A stretch of DNA of 64,000 bases, from assembly GCA_026874595.1 (NCBI GenBank), contig CM049310.1, forward strand, positions 16,158,058-16,222,057, written 5' to 3'. A program made the position numbers and the translations under genes. The notes beneath the pieces are model-generated. The model was given only the letters and a program-made list of their open reading frames with translations, did no database searches and had not been told where the DNA came from. Of the stretch, positions 1 to 11,340 are shown piece after piece. Source of the stretch: Sipunculus nudus. Its lineage: Eukaryota > Annelida > Sipuncula > Golfingiida > Sipunculidae. Within the stretch, counting starts at the first letter, position 1. The number at the start of each line of letters is the position of its first letter.

Positions 1-868
1 TGTGTACCAAAACTGGTGGCGCCACCTGCAACCATTTATGCACAGCATCCATCTGTTCATCTGCCTTGGGATAATATCACTCATATCTCAGCAGTGGTTT
101 GGCTTATCCACCTGAAATTTTGCAGGTTTTTACATCCTGGACAGCTCTCTTGATTTTATGACAGGTGACACCACCTACATTCAGGTTTACTCTGCAGATA
201 TCCACGCTGATATCTCAGGAACTGTTTGACTGATTGGGCCAAAATTTTGCTTGTGTATAGATCTCGCATAGTTCTTCATCATAGGCAAAACTGGTGGCAC
301 CACCTTCAACTATTTATGACAGCGTTCATATATTCATCTGCCTTGGGATAGAGTCACTCATATCTCAGCAGTGGTTTGACTTATCCACCTGAAATTTTGC
401 AGGTTTATACATCCTGGACAGCTTTCTCTATTTTATGACAGGTGGCGCCACCTACATTCATGTTTACTCTGCAGACAACCAAGATCATATCTCGGGAACC
501 GTTTGACTGATTGGGCCAAAATTTTGCTTGTGTATAGATCTCGCGTAGCTCTTCATCATAAGCAAAACTGGTGGCGCCACCTGCAACCACTTATGAATAC
601 CGTCCATCTGTTCATCTGCCTTGGGATAAAATCACTCATATCTCAGCACTTTTCCACCTGATATTTTGCAGGTTTATACATCCTGGACAATTTTTTCTAT
701 TTTATGACAGGTGGCACCACCTACATTCAAGTTTACACTGCAGACATCCATGCTAATATGCAACACACCTCACTCTATTCCCCTTGCCACTTAATCCATG
801 CCTCACTTCACCCGTCCTACTCTGATCTCTGATACACATAGTCGCTTGTCGGCTACCCATATTCTAGT
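1..868 (+). mobile_element. Family A Helentron-like element, 3' part
   Basis: The copy is truncated by the window edge. Three core subunits (GGTGGCGCCACC-type palindromes, CTCATATCTC, ATTTTGCAGGTTTATACATC) are followed by the terminal TAGTCGCTTGTCGGCTA hairpin and the CTAGT end at 864-868. The element is non-coding, and the short open frames in it are chance. Confidence 0.75.
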
Positions 869-1920
869 TTTAAAATGTCCTAGTCTGAAACTTGCAGGTC
901 CAAAATGTCCATTTTGCTGAAATCATAATGACTTGGGTAGATATGCAGGACTTAAAAGGATCAATATTAAATTTTAAAAATAAACCTCTATTCATACTCC
1001 CAAACTTTGCACAGGTTCGCATTAGGCCTGTAGGCCTTCTTAAAATATTTCTGTAGTCATAAATACACAATACTGGGAAATAACTGACATAATATCTGAC
1101 ATTCTAAAAATATTGGTGAAGATAGACCTAACAAGGCCTAAATGCCTAATGAAAACTGTGCAACTGGATATAACCAAAGCAGTACATGTACACTTTTTCC
1201 AAAATATACGTGTAACCCAGCCCCTAAGCCCTCCCTCCCCCCAGTGTTCCCAATTTTGAAGCAGAAACAGAAAGTACATGTACATTTTGAAAATACCTTC
1301 TTGGGAAATTACAAATGAATCTGTGTCCAGCAAGGACAAGGTCTTGCCCAGAGTCCAACAGTTAATATTTGGTTTTAATTTGTATTGTGTGCCAAAGAGT
1401 AAATTGAGACAATTTCATCTGTACATTTTGCCAAAGAGAAAACTAAACGCAATTTCCTTTGAATAAAATGCAGAAGGAAAATTATGAACGATTTTAAGTT
1501 CTTCAGGTTTTTAATCAAATTTTATATATTTAAAATAAATAATACCAAAAATAACAGTGTTTACGTATTGTTTAATTCAAATATTTTTACTCATTACCAA
1601 ATAATTCCGTCAAAATATCCTTCCATTTATTGATCACTGATCTTACTTTGAATACTTATTTTGGTCTCTTTTTTGTGGACTCCAGGCCTGCTGGTCCTGA
1701 CTGGACACCAGTGGATGGGACGGGACTTGAGAGGAGGTAGTGGGTGGTGATGACGGGGAAGAGGAGGAGGGGGAAGTTCTTCAGGTTTTTAATCAAATTT
1801 TATATATTTAAAATAAATAATGCCAAAAATAACAGTGTTTACGTATTGTTTAATTCAAATATTTTTACCCATTACCAAATAATTCCGTCAAAATATCCTT
1901 CCATTTATTGATCACTGATC

Positions 1921-2484
1921 TTACTTTGAATACCTTTTTGGGTCTCTTATTTGTGGACTCCAGGCCTGCTGGTCCTGACTGGACACCAGAGGATGGGACA
2001 GGACTTGAGAGGAAGCAGTGGGTGGTGATGACGGGGAAGAGGAGGAGGGGGAAGTACAAGAACGGACTGAGGCTGGGGAGGAGGCGGTGGATGGATGAAG
2101 ACGGGTTGAGGCCCGGGCGGAAGTGGAGGGGACTGGGAAGCTTGTAGTGGGTGGTGATGACGGGGAAGAGGAGGAGGGGGAAGTACAAGAACGGACTGAG
2201 GCTGGGGAGGAGGCTGTGGACGGATGAAGACAGGTTGAGGCCAGGGTGGAGGTCGGGGAGGTAGAAGGTTGTTGTGGAGCAGGGGTAAGGGAGGTGCTAG
2301 GAGAGGGGCGGGGACTATTGGAGGTCATTGAGGGTGTTTTAATTATACTCCACAAGGACAGGAAGGGTGAAGGGGTGGAGTTTAAAGGCTTGGTAGAGGG
2401 GGGTGAAAGGGGCTGTACATGGACTGAAGGGAGTGGGCTCCTGATGACTTCCCAAGAATCACTATGAGACCCATGCACACCCAC
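1921..2484 (-). other. Ser/Pro/Thr-rich open frame in array copy 1
   Basis: A 187-residue minus-strand frame rich in Ser, Pro and Thr (repeated HPSTASSPASVRSCTSP-like segments). Read further upstream it stays open through an acidic SEDSHPAK-like stretch to the array breakpoint. Similar frames in the other copies differ by a few residues. It could be the 3' part of the coiled-coil gene's exon. Equally, any CT-rich strand of this composition reads Ser/Pro-rich, and the same strand has strong polypyrimidine tracts that could be intronic. An overlapping minus frame ends in a more ordinary lysine-rich tail (NKWKDILTELFGNG, about 1865-1950). No family is recognised. Confidence 0.3.
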
Positions 2485-2525
2485 CCTGAGGCGCTTTGCG
2501 GGGTGAGAGTCCTCAGAGTCAGTGT

Positions 2526-5129
2526 GTCTGTGTTTGCATGTGTATAGATCTCACATAGCTCTTCATCATAGGCAAAACTGGTGGCGCCACCTGCAACCAT
2601 TTATGATAGCGTTCAAATATTCATCTGCCTTGGGATAGAATCACTCATATCTCAGCAATGGTTTGACTTATCCACCTGAAATTTTGCAGGTTTATACATC
2701 CTGGACAGCTTTCTCTATTTTATGACAGGTGGCGCCACCTACATTCATGTTTACTCTGCAGACATCCAAGCTCATATCTCGGGAACCGTTTGACTGATTG
2801 GGCCAAAATTTTGCTTGTGTATAGATCTCGCATAGCTTTTCATCATAAGCAAAACTGGTGGCGCCACCTGTAACCACTTATGAATACCGTCCATCTGTTC
2901 ATCTGCCTTGGGATAAAATCACTCATATCTCAGCAATGGTTTGACTTTTCCACCTGAAATTTTGCAGGTTTATACATCCTGGACAATTTTTTCTATTTTA
3001 TGACAGGTGGCACCACCTACATTCACGTTTACACTGCAGACATCCATGCTAATATGCAACACACCTCCCCTTGCCACTTAATCCATGCCTCACTTCACCC
3101 GTCCTACTCTGATCTCTGATACACATAGTCGCTTGTCGGCTACCCATATTCTAGTTTTAAAATGTCCTAGTCTGAAACTTGCAGGTCCAAAATGTCCATT
3201 TTGCTGAAATCATAATGACTTGGGTAGATATGCAGGACTTAAAAGGATCAATATTAAAATTTAAAAATAAACCTCCATTCATACTCCCAAACTTTGCACA
3301 GGTTCGCATTAGGCCTGTAGGCCTTGTTAAAATATTTCTGTAGTCATAAATACGCACCTTCTTCATAACAATTTCAAAATTATTTTGACTATGCCATATT
3401 ATAATTAAGAAAGTGAGGCATGGGTCATGATGCTCAGCTGACAGATGTGTCTGTGTCCTTGGAGATTTTTGAAGGATCTACCTGGATATTCAGTTTGACC
3501 ATTTATGAAATGTACTTCATCTAAGTTTTCAAGAGGTTGAGGGAATGACACTATCGCTATAATTTAGCACCACCTGTCTCAAAAATACTGATGGTGTCAC
3601 CGGTCCCATCACCTGACAAAAAAATAGTAATGACATGTTCAATAAACAAACCAGACTTTGGGATTCCAGGTGAACCGAGAGCTGGGAAATAACTGACATA
3701 ATTTCTGACATTCTAAAAATATTGGTGAAAATAGACCTAACAAGGCCTAAATGCCTAATGAAAACTGTGCAACTGGATATAACCAAGGCAGTACATGTAC
3801 ACTTTTTCCAAAATATACGTGTAACCCAGCCCCTAAGCCCTCCCTCCCCCCAGTGTTCCCAATTTTGAAGCAGAAACAGAAAGTACATGTACATTTTGAA
3901 AATACCTTCTTGGGAAATTACAAATGAATCTGTGTCCAGCAAGGACAAGGTCTTGCCCAGAGTCCAACAGTAAATATTTGGTTTTAATTTGTATTGTGTG
4001 TCAAAGAGTAAATTGAGACAATTTCATCTGTACATTTTGCCAAAGAGAAAACTAAACGCAATTTCCTTTGAATAAAATGCAGAAGGAAAATTATGAACGA
4101 TTTTAAGTTCTTCAGGTTTTTAATCAAATTTTATATATTTATAATAAATAATACCAAAAATAACAGTGTTTACGTATTGTTTAATTCAAATATTTTTACT
4201 CATTACTAAATAGTTCCGTCAAAATATCCTTCCATTTATTGATCACTGACCTTTGAAAACTTTTTTTGGTCTCTTATTTGTGGACTCCAGGCCTGCTGGT
4301 CCTGACTGGACACCAGAGGATGGGACGGGACTTGAGAGGAGGTAGTGGGTGGTGATGACAGGGAAGAGGAGGAGGGGGAAGTTCTCCAGGTTTTTAATCA
4401 AATTTTATATATTTAAAATAAATAATGCCAAAAATAACAGTGTTTACGTATTGTTTAATTCAAATGTTTTTACCCATTACCAAATAATTCCGTCAAAATA
4501 TCCTTCCATTTATTGATCACTGATCTTACTTTGAATACCTTTTTTGGTCTCTTATTTGTGGACTCCAGGCCTGCTGGTCCTGACTGGACACCAGAGGATG
4601 GGACGGGACTTGAGAGGAGGTAGTGGGTGGTGATGACGGGGAAGAGGAGGAGGGGGAAGTACAAGAACTGACTGAGGCTGGGGAGGAGGCGGTGGATGGA
4701 TGAAGAAGGGTTGAGGCCCGGGCGGAAGTGGAGGGGACTGGGAAGCTTGTAGTGGGTGGTGATGACGGGGAAGAGTAGGAGGGGGAAGTACAAGAACGGA
4801 CTGAGGCTGGGGAGGAGGCTGTGGACGGATGAAGACAGGTTGAGGCCAGGGTGGAGGTCGGGGAGGTAGAAGGTTGTTGTGGAGCAGGGGTAAGGGAGGT
4901 GCTAGGAGAGGGGCGGGGACTATTGGAGGTCATTGAGGGTGTTTTAATTATACTCCACAAGGACAGGGAGGGTGAAGGGGTGGAGTTTAAAGGCTTGGTA
5001 GAGGGGGGTGAAAGGGGCTGTACATGGACTGAAGGGAGTGGGCTCCTGATGACTTCCCAAGAATCACTATGAGACCCATGCACACCCACCCTGAGGCACT
5101 TTGCCGCGTGAGAGTCCTCAGAGTCAGCG
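2526..5129. repeat. Array copy 2
   Basis: Complete unit. It includes the roughly 330-bp block (about 3350-3690) absent from copy 1, and it retains the family A 3' hairpin (about 3124-3145). It ends in the GA-rich block, where the boundary motif is followed by the next family A core. Confidence 0.9.
4526..5089 (-). other. Ser/Pro/Thr-rich open frame in array copy 2
   Basis: This is the copy 2 counterpart of the 187-residue frame in copy 1, with the same length and only scattered substitutions. Conserved length across copies is weak support for past coding, because the copies are too similar overall for this to discriminate. The lysine-rich alternative tail is also kept (4470-4793 frame). Confidence 0.3.
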
Positions 5130-7685
5130 TGTTTGTGTTTGCATGTGTATAGATCTCACATAGCTCTTCATCATAGGCAAAACTGGTGGCGCCACCTGCA
5201 ACCATTTATGACAGCATTCAAATATTCATCTGCCTTGGGATAGAATCACTCATATCTCAGCAATAGTTTGACTTATCCACCTGAAATTTTGCAGGTTTAT
5301 ACATCCTGGACAGCTTTCTCTATTTTATGACAGGTGGCGCCACCTACATTCATGTTTACTCTGCAGACATCCAAGCTCATATCTCGGGAACCGTTTGACT
5401 GATTGGGCCAAAATTTTGCTTGTGTATAGATCTCGCATAGTTTTTCATCATAAGCAAAACTGGTGGCGCCACCTGTAACCACTTATGAATACCGTCCATC
5501 TGTTCATCTGCCTTGGGATAAAATCACTCATATCTCAGCAATGGTTTGACTTTTCCACCTGAAATTTTGCAGGTTTATACATCCTGGACAATTTTTTCTA
5601 TTTTATGACAGGTGGCACCACCTACATTCACGTTTACACTGCAGACATCCATGCTAATATGCAACACACCTCCCCTTGCCACTTAATCCATGCCTCACTT
5701 CACTTCCCATATTCTAGTTTTAAAATGTCCTAGTCTGAAACTTGCAGGTCCAAAATGTCCATTTCGCTGAAATCATAATGACTTGGGTAGATATGCAGGA
5801 CTTAAAAGGATCAATATTAAAATTTAAAAATAAACCTCCATTCATACTCCCAAACTTTGCACAGGTTCGCATTAGGCCTGTAGGCCTTGTTAAAATATTT
5901 CTGTAGTCATAAATACGCACCTTCTTCATAACAATTTCAAAAATATTTTGACTATGCCATATTATAATTAAGAAAGTGAGGCATGGGTCATGATGCTCAG
6001 CTGACAGATGTGTCTGTGTCCTTGGAGATTTTTTAAGGATCTACCTGGATATTCAGTTTGACTATTTATGAAATGTACTTCATCTAAGTTTTCAAGAGGT
6101 TGAGGGACTGACACTATCGCTATAATTTAGCACCACCTGTCTCAAAAATACTGATGGTGTCACCGGTCCCATCACCTGACAAAAAAATAGTAATGACATG
6201 TTCAATAAACAAACCAGACTTTGGGATTCCAGGTGAACCGAGAGCTGGGAAATAACTGACATAATTTCTGACATTCTAAAAATATTGGTGAAGATAGACC
6301 TAACAAGGCCTAAATGCCTAATGAAAACTGTGCAACTGGATATAACCAAAGCAGTACATGTACACTTTTTCCAAAATATACGTGTAACCCAGCCCCTAAG
6401 CCCTCCCTCCCCCCAGTGTTCCCAATTTTGAAGCAGAAACAAAAAGTACATGTACATTTTGAAAATACCTTCTTGGGAAATTACAAATGAATCTGTGTCC
6501 AGCAAGGACAAGGTCTTGCCCAGAGTCCAACAGTAAATATTTGGTTTTAATTTGTATTGTGTGCCAAAGAGTAAATTGAGACAATTTCATCTGTACATTT
6601 TGCCAAAGAGAAAACTAAACGCAATTTCCTTTGAATAAAATGCAGAAGGAAAATTATGAACGATTTTAAGTTCTTCAGGTTTTTAATCAAATTTTATATA
6701 TTTATAATAAATAATACCAAAAATAACAGTGTTTACGTATTGTTTAATTCAAATATTTTTACTCATTACTAAATAGTTCCGTCAAAATATCCTTCCATTT
6801 ATTGATCACTGACCTTTGAAAACTTTTTTTGGTCTCTTATTTGTGGACTCCAGGCCTGCTGGTCCTGACTGGACACCAGAGGATGGGACGGGACTTGAGA
6901 GGAGGTAGTGGGTGGTGATGACAGGGAAGAGGAGGAGGGGGAAGTTCTCCAGGTTTTTAATCAAATTTTATATATTTAAAATAAATAATGCCAAAAATAA
7001 CAGTGTTTACGTATTGTTTAATTCAAATGTTTTTACCCATTACCAAATAATTCCGTCAAAATATCCTTCCATTTATTGATCACTGATCTTACTTTGAATA
7101 CCTTTTTTGGTCTCTTTTTGTGGACTCCAGGCCTGCTGGTCCTGACTGGACACCAGAGGATGGGACGGGACTTGAGAGGAATTAGTGGGTGGTGATGACG
7201 AGGAGGAGGGGGAAGTACAAGAACTGACTGAGGCTGGGGAGGAGGCGGTGGATGGATGAAGATGGGTTGAGGCCCGGGCGGAAGTGGAGGGGACTGGGAA
7301 GCTTGTAGTGGGTGGTGATGACGGGGAAGAGGAGGAGGGGGAAGTACAAGAACGGACTGAGGCTGGGGAGGAGGCTGTGGACGGATGAAGACAGGTTGAG
7401 GCCAGGGTGGAGGTCGGGGAGGTAGAAGGTTGTTGTGGAGCAGGGGTAAGGGAGGTGCTAGGAGAGGGGCGGGGACTATTGGAGGTCATTGAGGGTGTTT
7501 TAATTATACTCCACAAGGACAGGGAGGGTGAAGGGGTGGAGTTTAAAGGCTTGGTAGAGGGGGGTGAAAGGGGCTGTACATGGACTGAAGGGAGTGGGCT
7601 CCTGATGACTTCCCAAGAATCACTATGAGACCCATGCACACCCACCCTGAGGCACTTTGCCGCGTGAGAGTCCTCAGAGTCAGCG
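5130..7685. repeat. Array copy 3
   Basis: Complete unit, very similar to copy 2. The family A 3' end has lost its hairpin: the sequence passes from CACTTCA straight to CCCATATTCTAGT near 5700-5718. Confidence 0.9.
7073..7645 (-). other. Ser/Pro/Thr-rich open frame in array copy 3
   Basis: This is the copy 3 counterpart, 190 residues. Small indels in the GA-rich block change its C-terminus (it ends KKGIQSKISDQ instead of KRYSK), so the frame is not strictly maintained. That argues against strong constraint in this copy. Confidence 0.27.
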
Positions 7686-10165
7686 TGTCTGTGTTTGCAT
7701 GTGTAGAGATTTCACATAGCTCTTCATCATAGGCAAAACTGGTGGCGCCACCTGCAACCATTTATGACAGCATTCAAATATTCATCTGCCTTGGGATAGA
7801 ATCACTCATATCTCAGCAATAGTTTGACTTATCCACCTGAAATTTTGCAGGTTTATACATCCTGGACAGCTTTCTGTATTTTATGACAGGTGGCGCCACC
7901 TACATTCATGTTTACTCTGCAGACATCCAAGCTCATATCTCGGGAACCGTTTGACTGATTGGGCCAAAATTTTGCTTGTGTATAGATCTCGCATAGCTTT
8001 TCATCATAAGCAAAACTGGTGGCGCCACCTGTAACCACTTATGAATACCGTCCATCTGTTCATCTGCCTTGGGATAAAATCACTCATATCTCAGCAATGG
8101 TTTGACTTTTCCACCTGAAATTTTGCAGGTTTATACATCCTGGACAATTTTTTCTATTTTATGACAGGTGGCACCACCTACATTCACGTTTACACTGCAG
8201 ACATCCATGCTAATATGCAACACACCTCCCCTTGCCACTTAATCCTCGCTCACTTCACTACCCATATTCTAGTTTTAAAATGTCCTAGTCTGAAACTTGC
8301 AGGTCCAAAATGTCCATTTCGCTGAAATCATAATGACTTGGGTAGATATGCAGGACTTAAAAGGATCAATATTAAAATTTAAAAATAAACCTCCATTCAT
8401 ACTCCCAAACTTTGCACAGGTTCGCATTAGGCCTGTAGGCCTTGTTAAAATATTTCTGTAGTCATAAATACGCACCTTCTTCATAACAATTTCAAAAATA
8501 TTTTGACTATGCCATATTATAATTAAAAAAGTGAGGCATGGGTCATGATGCTCAGCTGACAGATGTGTCTGTGTCCTTGGAGATTTTTTAAGGATCTACC
8601 TGGATATTCAGTTTGACCATTTATGAAATGTACTTCATCTAAGTTTTCAAGAGGTTGAGGGACTGACACTATCGCTATAATTTAGCACCACCTGTCTCAA
8701 AAATACTGATGGTGTCACCGGTCCCATCACCTGACAAAAAAATAGTAATGACATGTTCAATAAACAAACCAGACTTTGGGATTCCAGGTGAACCGAGAGC
8801 TGGGAAATAACTGACATAATTTCTGACATTCTAAAAATATTGGTGAAGATAGACCTAACAAGGCCTAAATGCCTAATGAAAACTGTGCAACTGGATATAA
8901 CCAAAAGCAGTACATGTACACTTTTTCCAAAATATACGTGTAACCCAGCCCCTAAGCCCTCCCTCCCCCCAGTGTTCCCAATTTTGAAGCAGAAACAGAA
9001 AGTACATGTACATTTTGAAAATACCTTCTTGGGAAATTACAAATGAATCTGTGTCCAGCAAGGACAAGGTCTTGCCCAGAGTCCAACAGTTAATATTTGG
9101 TTTTAATTTGTATTGTGTGCCAAAGAGTAAATTGAGACAATTTCATCTGTACATTTTGCCAAAGAGAAAACTAAACGCAATTTCCTTTGAATAAAATGCA
9201 GAAGGAAAATTATGAACGATTTTAAGTTCTTCAGGTTTTTAATCAAATTTTATATATTTAAAATAAATAATACCAAAAATAACAGTGTTTACGTATTGTT
9301 TAATTCAAATATTTTTACTCATTACTAAATAGTTCCGTCAAAATATCCTTCCATTTATTGATCACTGACCTTTGAAAACTTTTTTTGGTCTCTTATTTGT
9401 GGACTCTAGGCCTGCTGGTCCTGACTGGACACCAGAGGATGGGACGGGACTTGAGAGGAGGTAGTGGGTGGTGATGACAGGGAAGAGGAGGAGGGGGAAG
9501 TTCTCCAGGTTTTTAATCAAATTTTATATATTTAAAATAAATAATGCCAAAAATAACAGTGTTTACGTATTGTTTAATTCAAATGTTTTTACCCATTACC
9601 AAATAATTCCGTCAAAATATCCTTCCATTTATTGATCACTGATCTTACTTTGAATACCTCTTTTGGTCTCTTATTTGTGGACTCCAGGCCTGCTGGTCCT
9701 GACTGGACACCAGAGGATGGGACGGGACTTGAGAGGAGGTAGTGGGTGGTGATGCAAGGGGAGAGGAGGAGGGGGAAGTTCAAGAACGGACTGAGGCTGG
9801 GGAGGAGGCGGTGGATGGATGAAGACGGGTTGAGGCCCGGGCGGAAGTGGAGGGGACTGGGAAGCTTGTAGTGGGTGGTGATGACAGGGAAGAGGAGGGG
9901 GAAGTACAAGAACGGACTGAGGCTGGGGAGGAGGCTGTGGACGGATGAAGACAGGTTGAGGCCAGGGTGGAGGTTGGGGAGGTAGAAGGTTGTTGTGGAG
10001 CAGGGGTAAGGGAGGTGCTAGGAGAGGGGCGGGGACTATTGGAGGTCATGGAGGGTGTTTTCATTATACTCCACAAGGACAGGAAGGGAGTGGGCTCCTG
10101 ATGACTTCCCAAGAATCACTATGAGCATGAGGTGCTTTGCGGGGTGAGAGTCCTCAGAGTCAGCG
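7686..10165. repeat. Array copy 4 (terminal, adjoins coiled-coil exon)
   Basis: Last unit. Like copy 3 it lacks the family A hairpin (near 8255). Its GA-rich block carries two private deletions, about 64 bp near 10090 and about 16 bp near 10125, which shift the minus-strand Ser/Pro frame relative to the other copies. At 10161-10165 the unit continues into unique DNA encoding a coiled-coil on the minus strand. This makes copy 4 the probable ancestral right-hand junction. Confidence 0.88.
9780..10112 (-). pseudogene. Broken Ser/Pro/Thr-rich frame in array copy 4
   Basis: Only 110 residues remain open. Deletions of about 64 and 16 bp at the start of the block put this frame out of phase with both the acidic stretch upstream and the coiled-coil exon at 10119-10568. 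If the array derives from one gene, the copy physically attached to the 5' exon is therefore the damaged one. Confidence 0.3.
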
Positions 10166-10568
10166 TCAAAGACACTGCTCTTCTTCTGACCCGCTGAGCT
10201 GAACGATATGCTTCTATAGATTCTAAAACCTCCTGAGGAAAGGTATCCTGGCAGTCACTCACTTCAACCAGGACCGCATCTAACTCACACTGTAACTCGT
10301 CATTGTGGTCTCTGGTCTGGCGCAGCTCCTCTGAAGTTTTGGCCTGGTCGTCGCGAACCTTGGCCAGCTGGCTATTGGCCAGGTCCAGCTGTGAACTCAG
10401 GTCTGTGACTTTTGTGGTCAAGGCCTGGACCTGAGCCTGCAGTTGCTGGACCCAACCTGTGGCTGTGGCCAGCTGGCCTGTGAGCTGCACCTGCACCTGT
10501 TGCTGGTTCTGGTACCCCACACTCAGACCATTACCAATCAGTTTGGCCACCACCTTGACCAACTCCAT
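10119..10568 (-). CDS. Coiled-coil protein exon (host gene candidate)
   Basis: The minus-strand frame starts at the ATG at 10568-10566 (MELVKVVAKLIGNG...). Residues about 20-100 form a Gln/Leu/Asp-rich heptad-like region (QLQAQVQALTTKVTDLSSQL, then EELRQTRDHNDELQCELD) typical of a coiled coil, followed by TFPQEVLESIEAYRSAQRVRRR. A polypyrimidine tract and CAG acceptor lie just before it on the minus strand (about 10590-10574), so the exon probably starts at 10573 and the ATG may be the true start after a 5'UTR intron. The frame runs to a stop at 10119, but a donor or frame change may occur earlier: another frame reads SSVFDADSEDSHPAK across 10185-10135 and continues into the Ser/Pro frame of the array units. 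No signal peptide or membrane segment is seen. The family is not recognised. Confidence 0.55.
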   Translation of the reverse strand: MELVKVVAKLIGNGLSVGYQNQQQVQVQLTGQLATATGWVQQLQAQVQALTTKVTDLSSQLDLANSQLAKVRDDQAKTSEELRQTRDHNDELQCELDAVLVEVSDCQDTFPQEVLESIEAYRSAQRVRRRAVSLTLTLRTLTPQSTSCS

Positions 10569-10572
10569 TCTT

Positions 10573-10590
10573 TCTGTGGAATACAAAAAA
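10573..10590 (-). promoter_or_regulatory. Probable 3' splice acceptor of the coiled-coil exon
   Basis: On the minus strand a T-rich tract (CTTCTTTTTTTGTATTCCACAG) ends in CAG immediately before AAAGAATGGAG. The tract, the spacing and the position directly upstream of the only convincing host coding frame all fit a metazoan acceptor. Confidence 0.5.
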
Positions 10591-10822
10591 AGAAGACCAT
10601 CTGTGAAAATTTGTAGACAGGTACTACTACAAGAAGTAGAACAAAACTGAGAATGTTTGTAGATTTAACAATCGATTTAAATAACATGTGTGCATGTTTT
10701 GTTCTTATTCTGTTTAGCAATTCATGTTTAGCCTAGAAGGTACAAGCATTAAGAAATGCATTTGTGATGCTCAAAATCTCTTTTGAAAACTCAGTAATGG
10801 ATGTCTAAGTGTGTGGTGGGAC

Positions 10823-11030
10823 TCAATTGTTTGCTGCAAGACCAAGAAGCTCCAAGCTGTTTCTTGTGGCAGTCACTTCTGCAAAGTACTCATACAAATG
10901 AGTTGCAATTAGTTTAATATTCTGAAGAATTGCCAAAGATGCAGGTTGAATCACTATCAGCAAATGATTAGGCTTGCAGAGAAGCACATTCACTAATGTA
11001 GGATTTTTCCTACTGAAAATATAAAACAAT
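10823..11030 (-). CDS. Possible terminal exon, unrecognised protein
   Basis: The minus-strand frame reads NPTLVNVLLCKPNHLLIVIQ... to ...RNSLELLGLAANN and a stop at 10823. The residue mix is ordinary and non-repetitive, unlike the repeat-derived frames elsewhere. A TTTTCAG acceptor lies just upstream (about 11010). It would end a gene just upstream of the coiled-coil exon on the same strand. It is short, has no recognised domain, and could be chance. Confidence 0.25.
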
Positions 11031-11057
11031 ATCACCATAATATTATGGCTGAAAGGT

Positions 11058-11282
11058 GTAAATTATGCCATACTTTTCAGGTTTAACATGTGGCCGGGAC
11101 TAAGTGAGCTGATAGTCCTTGATTTTGCTGTAATTTTATAGTAACCTTAAAATATCTGTTGTACCTAACTATAAATTATGCCACACTTTTCAGGTTTAAC
11201 ATGTGGCCAGGACTAAGTGAGCTGATAGTCATTGATTTTGCTATAATTTTATTGTTACCTTAAAATATCTGTTGTACCTTTA
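11058..11282 (+). repeat. 112-bp tandem duplication
   Basis: Two copies (about 11058-11169 and 11170-11282) share TAAATTATGCCA, CTTTTCAGGTTTAACATGTG, CTAAGTGAGCTGATAGTC and AAAATATCTGTTGTACCT with a few substitutions. No coding potential is seen. Confidence 0.85.
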
Positions 11283-11340
11283 AATTCCAGCTATGATGCA
11301 TGTTCCTGGCAGTCAATTATAAGGGTGCAACAAATTATAT

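Larger units (their letters stand above)
1..2525. repeat. Array copy 1
   Basis: Leftmost visible copy. It carries an additional family A core subunit (from base 1) compared with copies 2-4, so it either extends left past the duplication breakpoint or keeps the ancestral element. It lacks about 320-330 bp that copies 2-4 have: the sequence jumps near 1067 from GTAGTCATAAATAC directly to the CTGGGAAATAACTGAC block. An internal 277-bp direct duplication runs about 1496-1772 and 1773-2045. A further direct repeat of about 126 bp lies in the GA-rich part (about 2015-2240). Confidence 0.9.
1..10165. repeat. Four-copy tandem array, unit about 2.5-2.6 kb
   Basis: Blocks recur in the same order four times. 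The same GA-rich/AT-rich boundary motif (CTCAGAGTCAG) sits near 2520, 5125, 7682 and 10160, giving periods of about 2604, 2556 and 2480 bp. Each unit holds, left to right: a family A Helentron-like fragment, a family B tail fragment ending in GGTTCGCATTAGGCCTGTAG, a roughly 330-bp unique block (missing in copy 1), an AT-rich block with an internal 277-bp duplication, and a GA-rich block whose minus strand reads Ser/Pro/Thr-rich. Copies are nearly identical, so the duplication is recent or homogenised. Copies 1-3 end by joining the next family A fragment; copy 4 instead ends against a coiled-coil exon. Confidence 0.95.

Noticed and set aside
2246-2467. Gly/Glu-rich plus-strand frame in each array unit
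   Set aside because: It is the complement of the CT-rich strand; composition alone keeps it open and no splice or start context supports it.
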